A stretch of 64,000 nt of DNA from CAVYBY01 sp963766935 (GTDB lineage Bacteria; Actinomycetota; UBA4738; HRBIN12). The DNA lies in NCBI GenBank assembly GCA_963766935.1, contig CAVYBY010000002.1, forward strand, positions 310,001 to 374,000, written 5' to 3'. The notes beneath the pieces were generated by a model that had not been told where the DNA came from, searched no databases, and saw nothing but the letters and a program-made list of their open reading frames with translations. The translations under genes were made by a program, and so were the position numbers. How positions within the stretch are numbered: the stretch's first letter is position 1; every line of letters starts with the position of its first letter. Positions 8,303 to 16,474 of this stretch are shown piece after piece.

Positions 8303-9262
8303 ATGACGCAGAAAGAACCAAAGACTCCCCAGATCGTGATTACCGATCGCGAGCCTGGTCTGCCCTTCTCGAAGGGCCTGCTGGCCTCGCAGATGATGGT
8401 GACGGGACTGCCGCCCGACCGGGCATACGTGGTTGCCGATGCCGTCGAGGACCGGCTTCTCGATGCCGGCCGGACCTCGCTCACCAGCGAGGAGCTCTCC
8501 CAGGTCGCCCTCGAGACGATCGTCGAGGTGGCGGGGGAGCGCTACGGCGTCAATTTCGAACGGTGGCGCGCGGTCGAGATGCTCGAGGTCCCGCTCGTGA
8601 TCCTGATCGGGGGCGCGACGGGCGTCGGCAAGTCGACGATCGCGACGCAGCTGGCCGCACGTCTGGGCATCGTCCGCGTGGTCGCCACCGACGCGATCCG
8701 CGAGGTGATGCGGTCGATGCTCTCGGCCGCGCTGATGCCGACCCTGCACATCTCGTCGTTCGAGGCGGACCGGGCGCTCTCCGAGCCGCCGACCAAAGCT
8801 TCGGACGCCCTCATCCTCGGGTTCCGCGAGCAGACGGCCGCGGTATCGGTCGGCATCAACGCGCTGATCGAGCGGGCCGTGCTCGAACGCACGAGCATCG
8901 TGATCGAGGGCGCCCATGTGGTGCCGGGATTCTTCGACACCGCCTCGTTCGCGGACCGCCTGGTCGCGGTACCCTTCGTCCTGGGTGTCGACGACGAAGA
9001 TCGTCACCTGATGCACTTCGCCTCCCGAGAGGACGCCGTCGGCGCCAGGCCGGCCGCGCGCTATGCGAGCGGATTCACGAACATCCGCCGCCTCCAGCGA
9101 TATGTGAAGAGCCAGGCGCTCTCCCACGGCGTGCCGGTCGTGCCCAACTACAGCTTCGATCAGGCGCTGGCCGCCGTGATCGACCTCGTGATGGATCGCG
9201 CCACACAGCGGGCGCGCGAGCTCGGGGGCCCAAGGCCGGATGAGGAAGGACGGACGGCATGA
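8303..9262 (+). CDS. pgk2: 2-phosphoglycerate kinase
   Basis: Predicted to phosphorylate 2-phosphoglycerate to 2,3-bisphosphoglycerate, the first committed step to cyclic 2,3-diphosphoglycerate. The 319-aa protein is close in length to the Methanothermus enzyme (about 304 aa). The N-terminal ~90 residues look like an ATP-cone regulatory domain (PFSKGLLASQMMVTGL, then a helical SEEL segment). The Walker A motif GGATGVGKST is at about residues 103-112, and a kinase core with VIEGAHVVPGFF follows. The start is ATG 8303; the open frame extends upstream, but that extension lies inside cpgS. The stop overlaps the ATG of the transaldolase gene (ATGA), so the three genes form one operon. Confidence 0.85.
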   Translation: MTQKEPKTPQIVITDREPGLPFSKGLLASQMMVTGLPPDRAYVVADAVEDRLLDAGRTSLTSEELSQVALETIVEVAGERYGVNFERWRAVEMLEVPLVILIGGATGVGKSTIATQLAARLGIVRVVATDAIREVMRSMLSAALMPTLHISSFEADRALSEPPTKASDALILGFREQTAAVSVGINALIERAVLERTSIVIEGAHVVPGFFDTASFADRLVAVPFVLGVDDEDRHLMHFASREDAVGARPAARYASGFTNIRRLQRYVKSQALSHGVPVVPNYSFDQALAAVIDLVMDRATQRARELGGPRPDEEGRTA

Positions 9263-9921
9263 GGCTCTTCTTGGACACAGCCGACATCGACGAGATCCGT
9301 GAGATCAATCGGTGGGGCGTGCTCTCGGGGGTCACCACCAATCCGAGCCTCGTCGCGAAAGAGGGGCAGGACCCCGACACCGTGTGGAAGGAGATCCTCG
9401 AAGAGGTCCCCGGCGACATCTCGCTCGAGACGACGGAGCCCGAGGCCGGCCCGATGGAGGAGCAGGGCCGCAGGCTCGCGGAGAAGGCGCCAAACGTCGT
9501 GGTGAAGGTCCCGATGACCCCCGCCGGGCTCGAGGCCGGTTCCCGGCTCACCGCCGACGGCATCAGGATCAACGTGACCCTGGTGTTCTCTCCGACGCAG
9601 GCGATCCTTGCCGCCGAGATCGGCGCCTACATCGTCTCGCCGTTCATCGGCCGCATCGACGACTCGGCGAGCGACGGCATGCACGCCCTGCGGCAGATCT
9701 GCGAGATCTACCGCGTTCAGGGCTACGCGACGAACGTGCTCGCGGCCTCGCTTCGCCATCCGATGCACGTCGTGGATGCCGCCCTGGCGGGCGCGCAGAT
9801 CGCGACGCTGCCGTACGACGTCTTCACCAAGCTGGTGAAGCACCCACTGACCGACCTCGGCCTGGACCGGTTCCAGGCCGACTGGAACAAGCTCCAAGCT
9901 GAGTTGAAGGGAGAGGCATAG
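9259..9921 (+). CDS. tal: Transaldolase (small MipB/TalC type)
   Basis: A compact aldolase of 220 aa transferring dihydroxyacetone units between sugar phosphates. The Schiff-base lysine is K83 in NVVVKVPMT; the TTNPSL motif at 26-31 and the GRIDD segment are intact. The small family contains true transaldolases and fructose-6-phosphate aldolases. Here the diagnostic positions carry Glu (SLETTE, E57) and Phe (IVSPFIGRID), the transaldolase pair, rather than the Gln/Tyr of E. coli FSA, so I call it transaldolase. It is translationally coupled to pgk2, tying the cDPG module to pentose-phosphate and glycolytic intermediates. Confidence 0.88.
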   Translation: MRLFLDTADIDEIREINRWGVLSGVTTNPSLVAKEGQDPDTVWKEILEEVPGDISLETTEPEAGPMEEQGRRLAEKAPNVVVKVPMTPAGLEAGSRLTADGIRINVTLVFSPTQAILAAEIGAYIVSPFIGRIDDSASDGMHALRQICEIYRVQGYATNVLAASLRHPMHVVDAALAGAQIATLPYDVFTKLVKHPLTDLGLDRFQADWNKLQAELKGEA

Positions 9922-9925
9922 CCTC

Positions 9926-11680
9926 ATGGAGACCATCACGGATCGCAGCGATCTTCAGGGGAAGCTTCTCCCCGAGCTGCAACGCATCGCCGAGGGACTG
10001 GGCATCGAAGGAGTGCCGCGTCTGCGCAAGGCCGGCCTGATCGACGCCATCGTCGAGCGGTCCCAGAACGGGTCCGGCGGCGCCGCCGAGGGCGGCTCCA
10101 GAACCTCCGTGGCCACGCGTCCGAAGACCTCGACACGAACGGAGACCGAGACCGAGGCCGACGAGGACACTGATTCGGACGACGACGACGACGACGAGGA
10201 GGAGGGCGGGACCGAGGCCGGGGCCGGCAACGAGCGCCTGGCAACGACGAGGAGCGAGCCCACCGGCGGAGCACGGCCGTCCGACGGTCGCCCCCGCGAC
10301 GGACGCCCCCGTGGCGACGGACGCCCCCGTGGCGACCGTTCGCGCGACGGCGCTCCGCGCGAGGGCAGTCCCCGCGACGGCAGTCCGCGAGACGGCGCCC
10401 CGCGGGAGGGAAACCGGTCGGAGCGGCCGGACGCCCGCGGCGACGGTCTCGACGGGCAACCCGGTGGACGCCGGCGCCGGCCCTCGCGCGAAGAGCGGCG
10501 CAAGATGCGCGAAGACCGCCGGCTGCGCGAGGAGCAGGAGCGGGTCGAGATGCTCGAGACCGCGCCGACCAAGGGCGGCATCCTCGACATCCTTCCGGAG
10601 GGGTACGGGTTCCTGCGGACCTCCGGCTACCTGCCGGGTTCCGAGGACATCTACGTCTCGCTGTCCCAGGCTCGCCGCCACCAGCTCCGCAAGGGGGACA
10701 TGGTCGAGGGCAAGGTCCGCCAGCCCCGCGACAACGAGAAGTACTGGGCGTTGCTCGAGGTCGAGGCCGTCAACGGCATGGATGTCGAGACCGCGAAACA
10801 GCGAAGGACCTTCGACAAGCTCACGCCGCTCTTCCCCGACGAGCGGTTCCGGCTCGAATCCGGCCCCTCCGCCGTCACCGAGCGCATCGTCGACATGGTC
10901 GCGCCGATCGGCAAGGGCCAGCGTGGCATGGTCGTCTCGCCGCCGAAGGCGGGAAAGACGACCATCCTCAAGCAGATCGCGAACGGGATCGTCCAGTCGA
11001 GCCCCGAGACCCACGTGATCGTGCTGCTCGTCGACGAGCGTCCCGAGGAGGTCACGGACTGGCAGCGCACGGTCGAAGCCGCCGAGGTCGTCTACTCGAC
11101 GTTCGACCGTCCGGCCGACCAGCACATCCAGATCACGGAGCTGGTGCTCGAACGGGCCCGCCGCCTTGCCGAAGCCGGCATGGACGTGGCGATCCTGCTC
11201 GACTCGATCACTCGTCTCGCGCGCGCCTACAACCTGGCGGCTCCGGCATCCGGGAAGATCCTGTCGGGCGGTGTCGACTCGACTGCCCTGTACCCGCCAA
11301 AGCGGTTCTTCGGGGCGGCGCGCAACATCGAGGAGGGCGGGTCGCTCACGATCATCGCGAGCGCACTCGTCGAAACGGGCTCGAGGATGGACGAGGTGAT
11401 CTTCGAGGAGTTCAAGGGCACCGGGAATATGGAGCTCCGGCTCGACCGTTCTCTTGCCGAGAAGCGACTGTTCCCCGCCATCAACGTCGACGCCTCCGGC
11501 ACCCGCAAAGAGGAGCTGTTGCTTCCTCCGGACGAGCTGGCACTCGTGATCAAGCTCCGGCGGGTGCTGCACGCCCTCGACGCGGGAGCGGCGCTCGAAC
11601 TGCTGACCGACAAGATCCGGGCCACGAAGTCCAACGAGCAGTTCCTGCGAGAGATCGCCAAGGCGCCGTCGGGTGGGTAG
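9926..11680 (+). CDS. rho: Transcription termination factor Rho
   Basis: Hexameric RNA helicase that ends untranslated transcripts. An N-terminal Rho-N/SAP-like segment (LLPELQRIAEGLGIEG) is followed by a long low-complexity insertion, residues ~50-180. The insertion is first Asp/Glu-rich and then built of RDG, RPRGD and SRDGAPRE units. The cold-shock RNA-binding domain comes next (GFLRTSGYLPGSEDIYVS), then the RecA-type ATPase with Walker A PPKAGKTT and the SGGVDS Q/R-loop region. The total of 584 aa exceeds the 419 of E. coli because of the insertion, as is common in actinobacteria. It lies four nt after tal. Confidence 0.97.
   Translation: METITDRSDLQGKLLPELQRIAEGLGIEGVPRLRKAGLIDAIVERSQNGSGGAAEGGSRTSVATRPKTSTRTETETEADEDTDSDDDDDDEEEGGTEAGAGNERLATTRSEPTGGARPSDGRPRDGRPRGDGRPRGDRSRDGAPREGSPRDGSPRDGAPREGNRSERPDARGDGLDGQPGGRRRRPSREERRKMREDRRLREEQERVEMLETAPTKGGILDILPEGYGFLRTSGYLPGSEDIYVSLSQARRHQLRKGDMVEGKVRQPRDNEKYWALLEVEAVNGMDVETAKQRRTFDKLTPLFPDERFRLESGPSAVTERIVDMVAPIGKGQRGMVVSPPKAGKTTILKQIANGIVQSSPETHVIVLLVDERPEEVTDWQRTVEAAEVVYSTFDRPADQHIQITELVLERARRLAEAGMDVAILLDSITRLARAYNLAAPASGKILSGGVDSTALYPPKRFFGAARNIEEGGSLTIIASALVETGSRMDEVIFEEFKGTGNMELRLDRSLAEKRLFPAINVDASGTRKEELLLPPDELALVIKLRRVLHALDAGAALELLTDKIRATKSNEQFLREIAKAPSGG
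10301..10336 (+). repeat. Exact tandem 18-bp repeat in the rho insertion
   Basis: Two exact copies of GGACGCCCCCGTGGCGAC stand head to tail, with a degenerate copy just upstream (10282-10300). They encode Gly-Arg-Pro-Arg-Gly-Asp units of the disordered Rho arm. Confidence 0.85.
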
Positions 11681-11742
11681 AGGGGCCGGCGGGTAGCTTT
11701 CCGGCGCCGAACGAGGCAAGAAGAAGAGATGAGGAGGCACCC

Positions 11743-12018
11743 ATGAAGCAGGGCATCCACCCCGACTACCAGATCGCGAGCGTGCACTGCTCGTGTGGCA
11801 ACACGTTCCAGACGCGGTCGACCGTCGGAGAGATCCGCGCCGACATCTGCTCGAACTGCCACCCGTTCTACACGGGCAAGCAGAAGCTGATCGATGCCGG
11901 CGGCCGGGTCGAGCGCTTCCAGCGCCGGTACGCCAAGACCGAGGCGGCCCGCGCCAAGCGGGCGTCCGAGAGCTCGGCACCGCAACCGCGGGCGACCTCC
12001 GAACCGACCGACTCGTAG
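11743..12018 (+). CDS. rpmE: 50S ribosomal protein L31 (zinc-binding form)
   Basis: The small ribosomal protein (91 aa) starts MKQGIHPDY as usual. It keeps all four zinc ligands, C16, C18, C36 and C39, so it is the C+ form whose zinc can be mobilised under zinc limitation. The C-terminal ~25 residues are a Ser/Ala/Pro-rich extension. A GAGGAGG Shine-Dalgarno precedes the ATG. Its position between rho and prfA is the standard one. Confidence 0.96.
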   Translation: MKQGIHPDYQIASVHCSCGNTFQTRSTVGEIRADICSNCHPFYTGKQKLIDAGGRVERFQRRYAKTEAARAKRASESSAPQPRATSEPTDS

Positions 12019-12024
12019 CGCGGC

Positions 12025-12927
12025 GTGGCCGAGTCCGACCCGACCCCGGCGGCGCACCTCTACGGAGGCCAGGCCGTCGTCGAAGGCGTGATGATGCGTG
12101 GGGCGGGTCACTGGGCCGTCGCGGTTCGGTGCCCGGACCGTTCCATCTGGGTCGAGTCGCATGAGATCGACTCGATCGCGCGGCGGTACCCGTTTCTCGC
12201 CAACCCGTTCGTGCGCGGCATCATCGTGCTCGGACAGTCGCTGGTCATCGGGACGCGGGCACTGATGATCTCGACGAACAAATCGGCCGAGGACGATCGA
12301 CAGCTTTCCTCTCGCGAGGCGGGAATCGCGCTCGGCGTCGCGATGGTCGTGTTCATCGCGGTGTTCATCGTCGGGCCGACCGCGTTGTTCCACGTGCTTC
12401 GCGGTCGCGTAGGCGGTGGGAGATGGAGCAACGTGCTGGAGGGCGTGTTCCGGGTGGTGCTCTTCGTGGCGTACCTCTGGGGGATCGGCCGCGCGAAGGA
12501 CATCGGGCGCGTGTACGAGTATCACGGCGCCGAACACATGACGATCGCCGCGTGGGAGCACGGAGACGAGCTCGTTCCGCCGGCCGTCGGGAGATACCCG
12601 AAGGAGCACGTCCGCTGCGGGACGAACTTCCTGATCATCGTGATGATCATCACGATCCTCGTCTTCTCGTTCATCGGGACGCCGGGCATCCTGTGGCGCA
12701 TCCTCTCGCGGCTCGTTGCGATCCCGGTCATCGCCGGCCTCGCCTATGAGGCGCTCCGCCTCGGCGCACGCTTTCCGAACTCGGCGCTCATGCGCGGACT
12801 GATGGCCCCGGGTATTTGGCTCCAGCACATCACCACTCGAATGCCGGACACCGACGAGATGGACGTCGCCATCGCCTCGTTCCGCGAGGTGCTTCGCCGC
12901 GAAGGGGAGCCGGCGGGCGCCCCCTGA
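12025..12927 (+). CDS. DUF1385 family membrane protein
   Basis: A 300-aa protein starting at a GTG 6 nt after rpmE. The conserved N-terminal signature YGGQAVVEGVMMRG is present, followed by two hydrophobic segments near residues 112-140 and 205-245. Between them lies the invariant YEYHGAEHM ... HVRCGTNFL region with His/Glu/Cys residues that look metal-binding. The family sits next to rpmE and prfA in many Gram-positive genomes; its biochemical function is unknown to me. A strong stem-loop directly follows the stop. Confidence 0.88.
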   Translation: MAESDPTPAAHLYGGQAVVEGVMMRGAGHWAVAVRCPDRSIWVESHEIDSIARRYPFLANPFVRGIIVLGQSLVIGTRALMISTNKSAEDDRQLSSREAGIALGVAMVVFIAVFIVGPTALFHVLRGRVGGGRWSNVLEGVFRVVLFVAYLWGIGRAKDIGRVYEYHGAEHMTIAAWEHGDELVPPAVGRYPKEHVRCGTNFLIIVMIITILVFSFIGTPGILWRILSRLVAIPVIAGLAYEALRLGARFPNSALMRGLMAPGIWLQHITTRMPDTDEMDVAIASFREVLRREGEPAGAP

Positions 12928-12928
12928 C

Positions 12929-12964
12929 GCAACAGCCATCCTGCGAACGCTGCAGGGCTGTTGC
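12929..12964 (+). terminator. Stem-loop terminator after the DUF1385 gene
   Basis: Outer arms GCAACAGC / GCTGTTGC (8 bp) and inner arms CCTGC / GCAGG (5 bp) close a 7-nt loop, with a 3-nt bulge (CAT) on the left side. It starts 2 nt after the stop codon. There is no U-tract, as is common in high-GC genomes. Confidence 0.7.
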
Positions 12965-13039
12965 CCGATAAGTCGTTGCATCGGGCGCGCGGGGCCGACA
13001 AGATAGGCGTTTGGTATCCAGTTTGGGGAGGACAACCAC

Positions 13040-13780
13040 ATGGCCATGGATGATCTGAACCTCCCGCTCCTTCCGAGCGCAGAACAGATTCGCCGCCGAG
13101 AGTTCGCGACCGTCCGCCGCGGATACGACCCCGACCAGGTTCGCGACTATCTGCTCTCCGTCGCCCGGCAGGTCGAGACGCTCGAGAAGGAAGTGCGAGA
13201 GATCCGCAAGGCGGGCAGTGCGCCGGCCGTCGAGAGCATGGTTGCGCCGGCGCCCGAAGGCGACCCGTATGAACAGGTGGCGAAGCGGTTCGCCGAGGTG
13301 CTCGGTACGGCGGATCGTGAGTCGTCGCGGATCGTCAACGACGCACGCCTCGAGTCGAGCCAGGTCCTCGAGCGCGCGCGAACCGAGGCCGATCGCATCC
13401 GAGTCGACGCGCAGGCAAAGGCCGAAGGCGCGCGACTCGAGGGCAACGAGGTCCTGTCGCAGGCAAAGGCGGAGGCCGACCGCATCCTGTCGGGCCTCGG
13501 GGACCGCCGCCGCGCCCTGCTCGCGCAGCTGAAGGACATGCGGGCGCGCCTGCTGACGGTTGCGGCAGAGCTCCGGCTCGACGACGAGATGCCCGAACCG
13601 ATGGAGGCCGACGCTCGGATGGGCATGCAGACCGGCGCCGGGACCCTCTCGGGAATGCCGGCCGATGACGCGGACGCCGAAGCGGACCGGTCCGGGTCCG
13701 TCTGGATCTCACGACCCTCGACCGTGGAGATTCCCGATCTCACCGAAGCCGAGGGTTCGGGCCAAGACCAGAAGGACTGA
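13040..13780 (+). CDS. DivIVA-domain coiled-coil protein
   Basis: The N-terminal DivIVA membrane-binding motif reads IRRREFATVRRGYDPDQVRDYL. A coiled coil follows at residues ~38-60 and again ~85-175 with regular heptads (ESSQVLERARTEADRI), then an acidic, disordered C-terminus. The 246-aa length suits a DivIVA/Wag31 or SepIVA-like scaffold that marks curved membrane at poles or septum and recruits cell-wall or division proteins. A clear GGGGAGGA Shine-Dalgarno (13025-13032) supports ATG 13040. Which DivIVA subgroup it belongs to cannot be decided here. Confidence 0.85.
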   Translation: MAMDDLNLPLLPSAEQIRRREFATVRRGYDPDQVRDYLLSVARQVETLEKEVREIRKAGSAPAVESMVAPAPEGDPYEQVAKRFAEVLGTADRESSRIVNDARLESSQVLERARTEADRIRVDAQAKAEGARLEGNEVLSQAKAEADRILSGLGDRRRALLAQLKDMRARLLTVAAELRLDDEMPEPMEADARMGMQTGAGTLSGMPADDADAEADRSGSVWISRPSTVEIPDLTEAEGSGQDQKD

Positions 13781-13797
13781 CCTCGATCGGGTCGTCC

Positions 13798-13852
13798 GGC
13801 CGCGGGATTTGGCCGCGGCATTTTGGCCGGATCTTGGCCGCGGCATTTTGGC
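13798..13852 (+). repeat. Direct repeats between divIVA-like gene and prfA
   Basis: A 19-bp unit, TTGGCCGCGGCATTTTGGC, occurs exactly at 13809-13827 and 13834-13852 (period 25 bp), with a degenerate third copy starting near 13798. The ends are self-complementary (GGCC...GGCC), so each unit can form a small hairpin. No coding frame fits; it fills most of the 98-bp gap. Confidence 0.85.
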
Positions 13853-13878
13853 TGCGGGCTGGCTGAGACACTGGCGCC

Positions 13879-14979
13879 ATGGCGGACATGGATGCGCGGC
13901 TCGAAGAGATCGAGCGGCGTCACGACGAGCTGGCCGCGGCGATGGCGACCCCCGAGGCGGCGGCCGATCCAGGCCGGCTGCGCGACCTCGGCCGGGCCTT
14001 CGCCGAGCTCGACGAGATCGTTCGTTGCTACCGCGAGCTTCGCGATGTCCGCCATCAGGCGGCCGAGGCCCGGGAGCTGTCGGAGGCGGAAACCGATCCC
14101 GAGATGGCCGGGTTCTTCCGCGAGGAGGCCGAGCGAGCCGAGGCCAAGACCGAGAAGCTCGCCGGGCGACTCGAGTCGCTGCTGGTTCCCGCGGACGCCA
14201 ATGACGGAAAGGACCTGATCGTCGAGATCCGCGCCGGCGCCGGCGGGCAGGAGGCAGCCCTGTGGGCGGGCGAGCTGCTCGACATGTACCGGCGCCTCGC
14301 CGAGCGGCGGCGATGGAGGACCGACGTGATCGCCTCGTCCCCCGCCGATCTCGGCGGGTTCAAGGAAGTCTCGCTCGAAGTCCGGGGCCGCGACGCGAAC
14401 ATGCGGCTCAAGCACGAGTCGGGCGTGCACCGCGTTCAACGCGTTCCGGTGACCGAGTCCTCGGGCCGTCTTCACACTTCAACGGCTACCGTGGCGGTGA
14501 TGCCCGAGGCCGACGAGGTCGAGGTCGAGCTCCGTCCGGAGGATCTCGACATCCAGGTGTTCCGATCGAGCGGCCCCGGCGGTCAATCGGTCAACACCAC
14601 CGACTCCGCCGTCCGGATCGTCCACCGTCCGACCGGCGAAAAGGTCGAGGTCCAGGAGGAACGGTCCCAGCTCCAGAATCGCGAGAAGGCCATGCGCTAT
14701 CTGCGGGCCCGGCTGCTGCGGATCGCTCAGGACGCTCAGGCGCGCGAGACGGCGGACGCGCGGAGGTCGATGGTCGGGTCGGGGGAGCGGTCGGAGAAGA
14801 TCAGGACCTACAATTTCCCCGAAGGCCGCGTGACCGACCACCGGATCCGGCTCACGACCCACGACCTTCCGGGCGTGCTTGCCGGCGGGGAGCCGCTCGA
14901 CGAGATCACCGACAAGCTGCTCTCCGCCGAGCGCGCGGCGCAGCTTGCGAGCGGGAGCGACGCCGGAGGGGGCGAGTAG
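13879..14979 (+). CDS. prfA: Peptide chain release factor 1
   Basis: Class I release factor reading UAA and UAG. The GGQ motif that triggers peptidyl-tRNA hydrolysis is at residues 234-236 (SGPGGQSVN), and the stop-codon selectivity tripeptide PVT is at 190-192, the RF1 form. The 366-aa length is normal. GACACT 6 nt before the ATG could act as a -10 for leaderless expression, though its first base is poor. The stop codon overlaps the GTG of prmC, the methyltransferase that modifies the GGQ glutamine. Confidence 0.97.
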   Translation: MADMDARLEEIERRHDELAAAMATPEAAADPGRLRDLGRAFAELDEIVRCYRELRDVRHQAAEARELSEAETDPEMAGFFREEAERAEAKTEKLAGRLESLLVPADANDGKDLIVEIRAGAGGQEAALWAGELLDMYRRLAERRRWRTDVIASSPADLGGFKEVSLEVRGRDANMRLKHESGVHRVQRVPVTESSGRLHTSTATVAVMPEADEVEVELRPEDLDIQVFRSSGPGGQSVNTTDSAVRIVHRPTGEKVEVQEERSQLQNREKAMRYLRARLLRIAQDAQARETADARRSMVGSGERSEKIRTYNFPEGRVTDHRIRLTTHDLPGVLAGGEPLDEITDKLLSAERAAQLASGSDAGGGE

Positions 14980-15812
14980 TGGGACCGGGGGAGGTTGCCC
15001 GTCGCGGCGCCCGCTACCTCGAGCGTCACGGCGTCGACAGTCCGGCCTCGACCGCCGAGGCGTTGCTCATGTCCGTGCTCGGAACCGACCGGGTGGGGTT
15101 GTACGGCCGTCGGCGGGAGCTCACGTCCGATGAGTCCAAGGTGTACGGGCGGGCCCTGTGCCGCCGATGCTCCGGGGTCCCGACACAGCACCTCACCGGC
15201 TTGCAGGGCTTCCGGCACCTCCTTCTCGCGGCGAGGCCCGGCGTCTTCGTGCCGCGGCCCGAGACCGAGGTGCTCGTCGATGCGGTGCTCGGTCTGCTCG
15301 GGGACCCGGGCGGGTCGCTCGTCGTCGACGTCGGGACCGGGTCGGGGGCGATTGCGCTCGCCCTCAAGCAGGAGGCGCCGTCGGCCACCGTGTGGGCCAC
15401 GGACATCTCCGCCGACGCCGTCGCCCTGGCAACCGAGAACGCCGAGCGGGAGGGACTGGACGTGTCGATCGTTCTCGGAGATCTGTTGGAACCGCTCCCA
15501 TCCGGTCTTCGCGGCCGGGTGGATCTCGTGGTCTCGAACCCCCCATACGTCGATCCGTCGGATGAGCTGTCGCTGCCGCCCGAGGTACGCGCCGACCCCA
15601 GGGCCGCGACGATCGGTGGACCCGAGGTGTACGTGCGCCTGTTCTCCGCTGCTTCGGACTGGCTCCGGCCGGGTGGTGGCATCGCGGTCGAGATCGACGA
15701 GCGACGGGCCGACGCCGTGGTCGCCACGGCACGCGACGCCGGGTTCGATCGGACGACCGTTCTGCCGGATCTCACCGGCCGCGACCGCGTCGTCCTCGCC
15801 CACGCGCCATGA
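14979..15812 (+). CDS. prmC: Release factor glutamine N5-methyltransferase (HemK)
   Basis: SAM-dependent methylation of the Gln in the GGQ motif of RF1 and RF2. I set the start at GTG 14979, overlapping the prfA stop, for 277 aa; the N-terminal helical domain then begins VGPGEVARRGARYL and contains the RPETEVLVD segment. The SAM-binding motif is VDVGTGSGAIAL, and the catalytic glutamine-binding motif is NPPY in SNPPYVDPS. It is coupled to prfA upstream and to tsaC downstream by ATGA. Confidence 0.95.
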   Translation: MGPGEVARRGARYLERHGVDSPASTAEALLMSVLGTDRVGLYGRRRELTSDESKVYGRALCRRCSGVPTQHLTGLQGFRHLLLAARPGVFVPRPETEVLVDAVLGLLGDPGGSLVVDVGTGSGAIALALKQEAPSATVWATDISADAVALATENAEREGLDVSIVLGDLLEPLPSGLRGRVDLVVSNPPYVDPSDELSLPPEVRADPRAATIGGPEVYVRLFSAASDWLRPGGGIAVEIDERRADAVVATARDAGFDRTTVLPDLTGRDRVVLAHAP

Positions 15813-16474
15813 GCCCGAAGCGCGCAGCCGGGGACGAAGACCGCCTGGTGGCGGAGGCCGCCGCCGCGGCACGTCGAGGCGAGCTGATCGTGATCCCGAC
15901 CGAGACCGTCTACGGCATCGCGACCCGGCCAGACGAACGCGCCGCGACGCGGGGGCTGTTCGAGGCGAAGCAACGCCCGCGCGATCTGGCGTTGCCGGTG
16001 CTGGCGGCTTCGGTCGAAGACCTTCGGTCCGTTGCTCGCCTGGACGCGCGCGCCGAACGGCTGGCGCTCGAGCTGTGGCCGGGTCCGCTGACGCTCGTCC
16101 TGCCCCGGGGACCTGTGTCGCTCGGGTGGTCCCTCGGCAGCGAGGGCGACACGGTCGCCGTTCGCGTGCCCGATCATCCGCTCGCGCTGGCCGTGCTCCG
16201 GGCGGCCGGACCGCTCGCGGTGACGAGCGCAAATCGATCCGGCAAGCAACCCGGACCGAGCTGCGAGGACGCGAAACAGCTCTTCGGCGATCTCGTCAGC
16301 GTCTACGTCTGCGGGGATGCGCCGCACACGGATGCCGCCCGGCGTTCGTCGACCGTCCTGGACCTCGCTCACGGCGCCGCGAAGATTCTTCGCGCGGGTT
16401 CGCTCGACTCGGCAACGCTCAACTCGTTCCTGCCCGACGCAGAAGCGTTGCTAGACTCGCGGCCTCCACGATGA
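15809..16474 (+). CDS. tsaC: L-threonylcarbamoyladenylate synthase (TsaC/YwlC, YrdC domain)
   Basis: It makes threonylcarbamoyl-AMP for the t6A37 modification of ANN-decoding tRNAs. The single YrdC domain (221 aa) contains IPTETVYGIA, the KQRPRDLALPV nucleotide loop and the TSANRSGKQPG motif. No C-terminal Sua5 domain is present. The order prfA-prmC-tsaC is widespread in Gram-positive bacteria. Both ends overlap the neighbouring genes by 4 nt. Confidence 0.94.
   Translation: MSPKRAAGDEDRLVAEAAAAARRGELIVIPTETVYGIATRPDERAATRGLFEAKQRPRDLALPVLAASVEDLRSVARLDARAERLALELWPGPLTLVLPRGPVSLGWSLGSEGDTVAVRVPDHPLALAVLRAAGPLAVTSANRSGKQPGPSCEDAKQLFGDLVSVYVCGDAPHTDAARRSSTVLDLAHGAAKILRAGSLDSATLNSFLPDAEALLDSRPPR

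Noticed and set aside
16452..16457. TAGACT as a promoter for the phosphatase gene
   Set aside because: It lies inside the end of tsaC, 13 nt before the ATG, and the genes overlap by ATGA. It could be an internal promoter but has no -35, so I did not list it.
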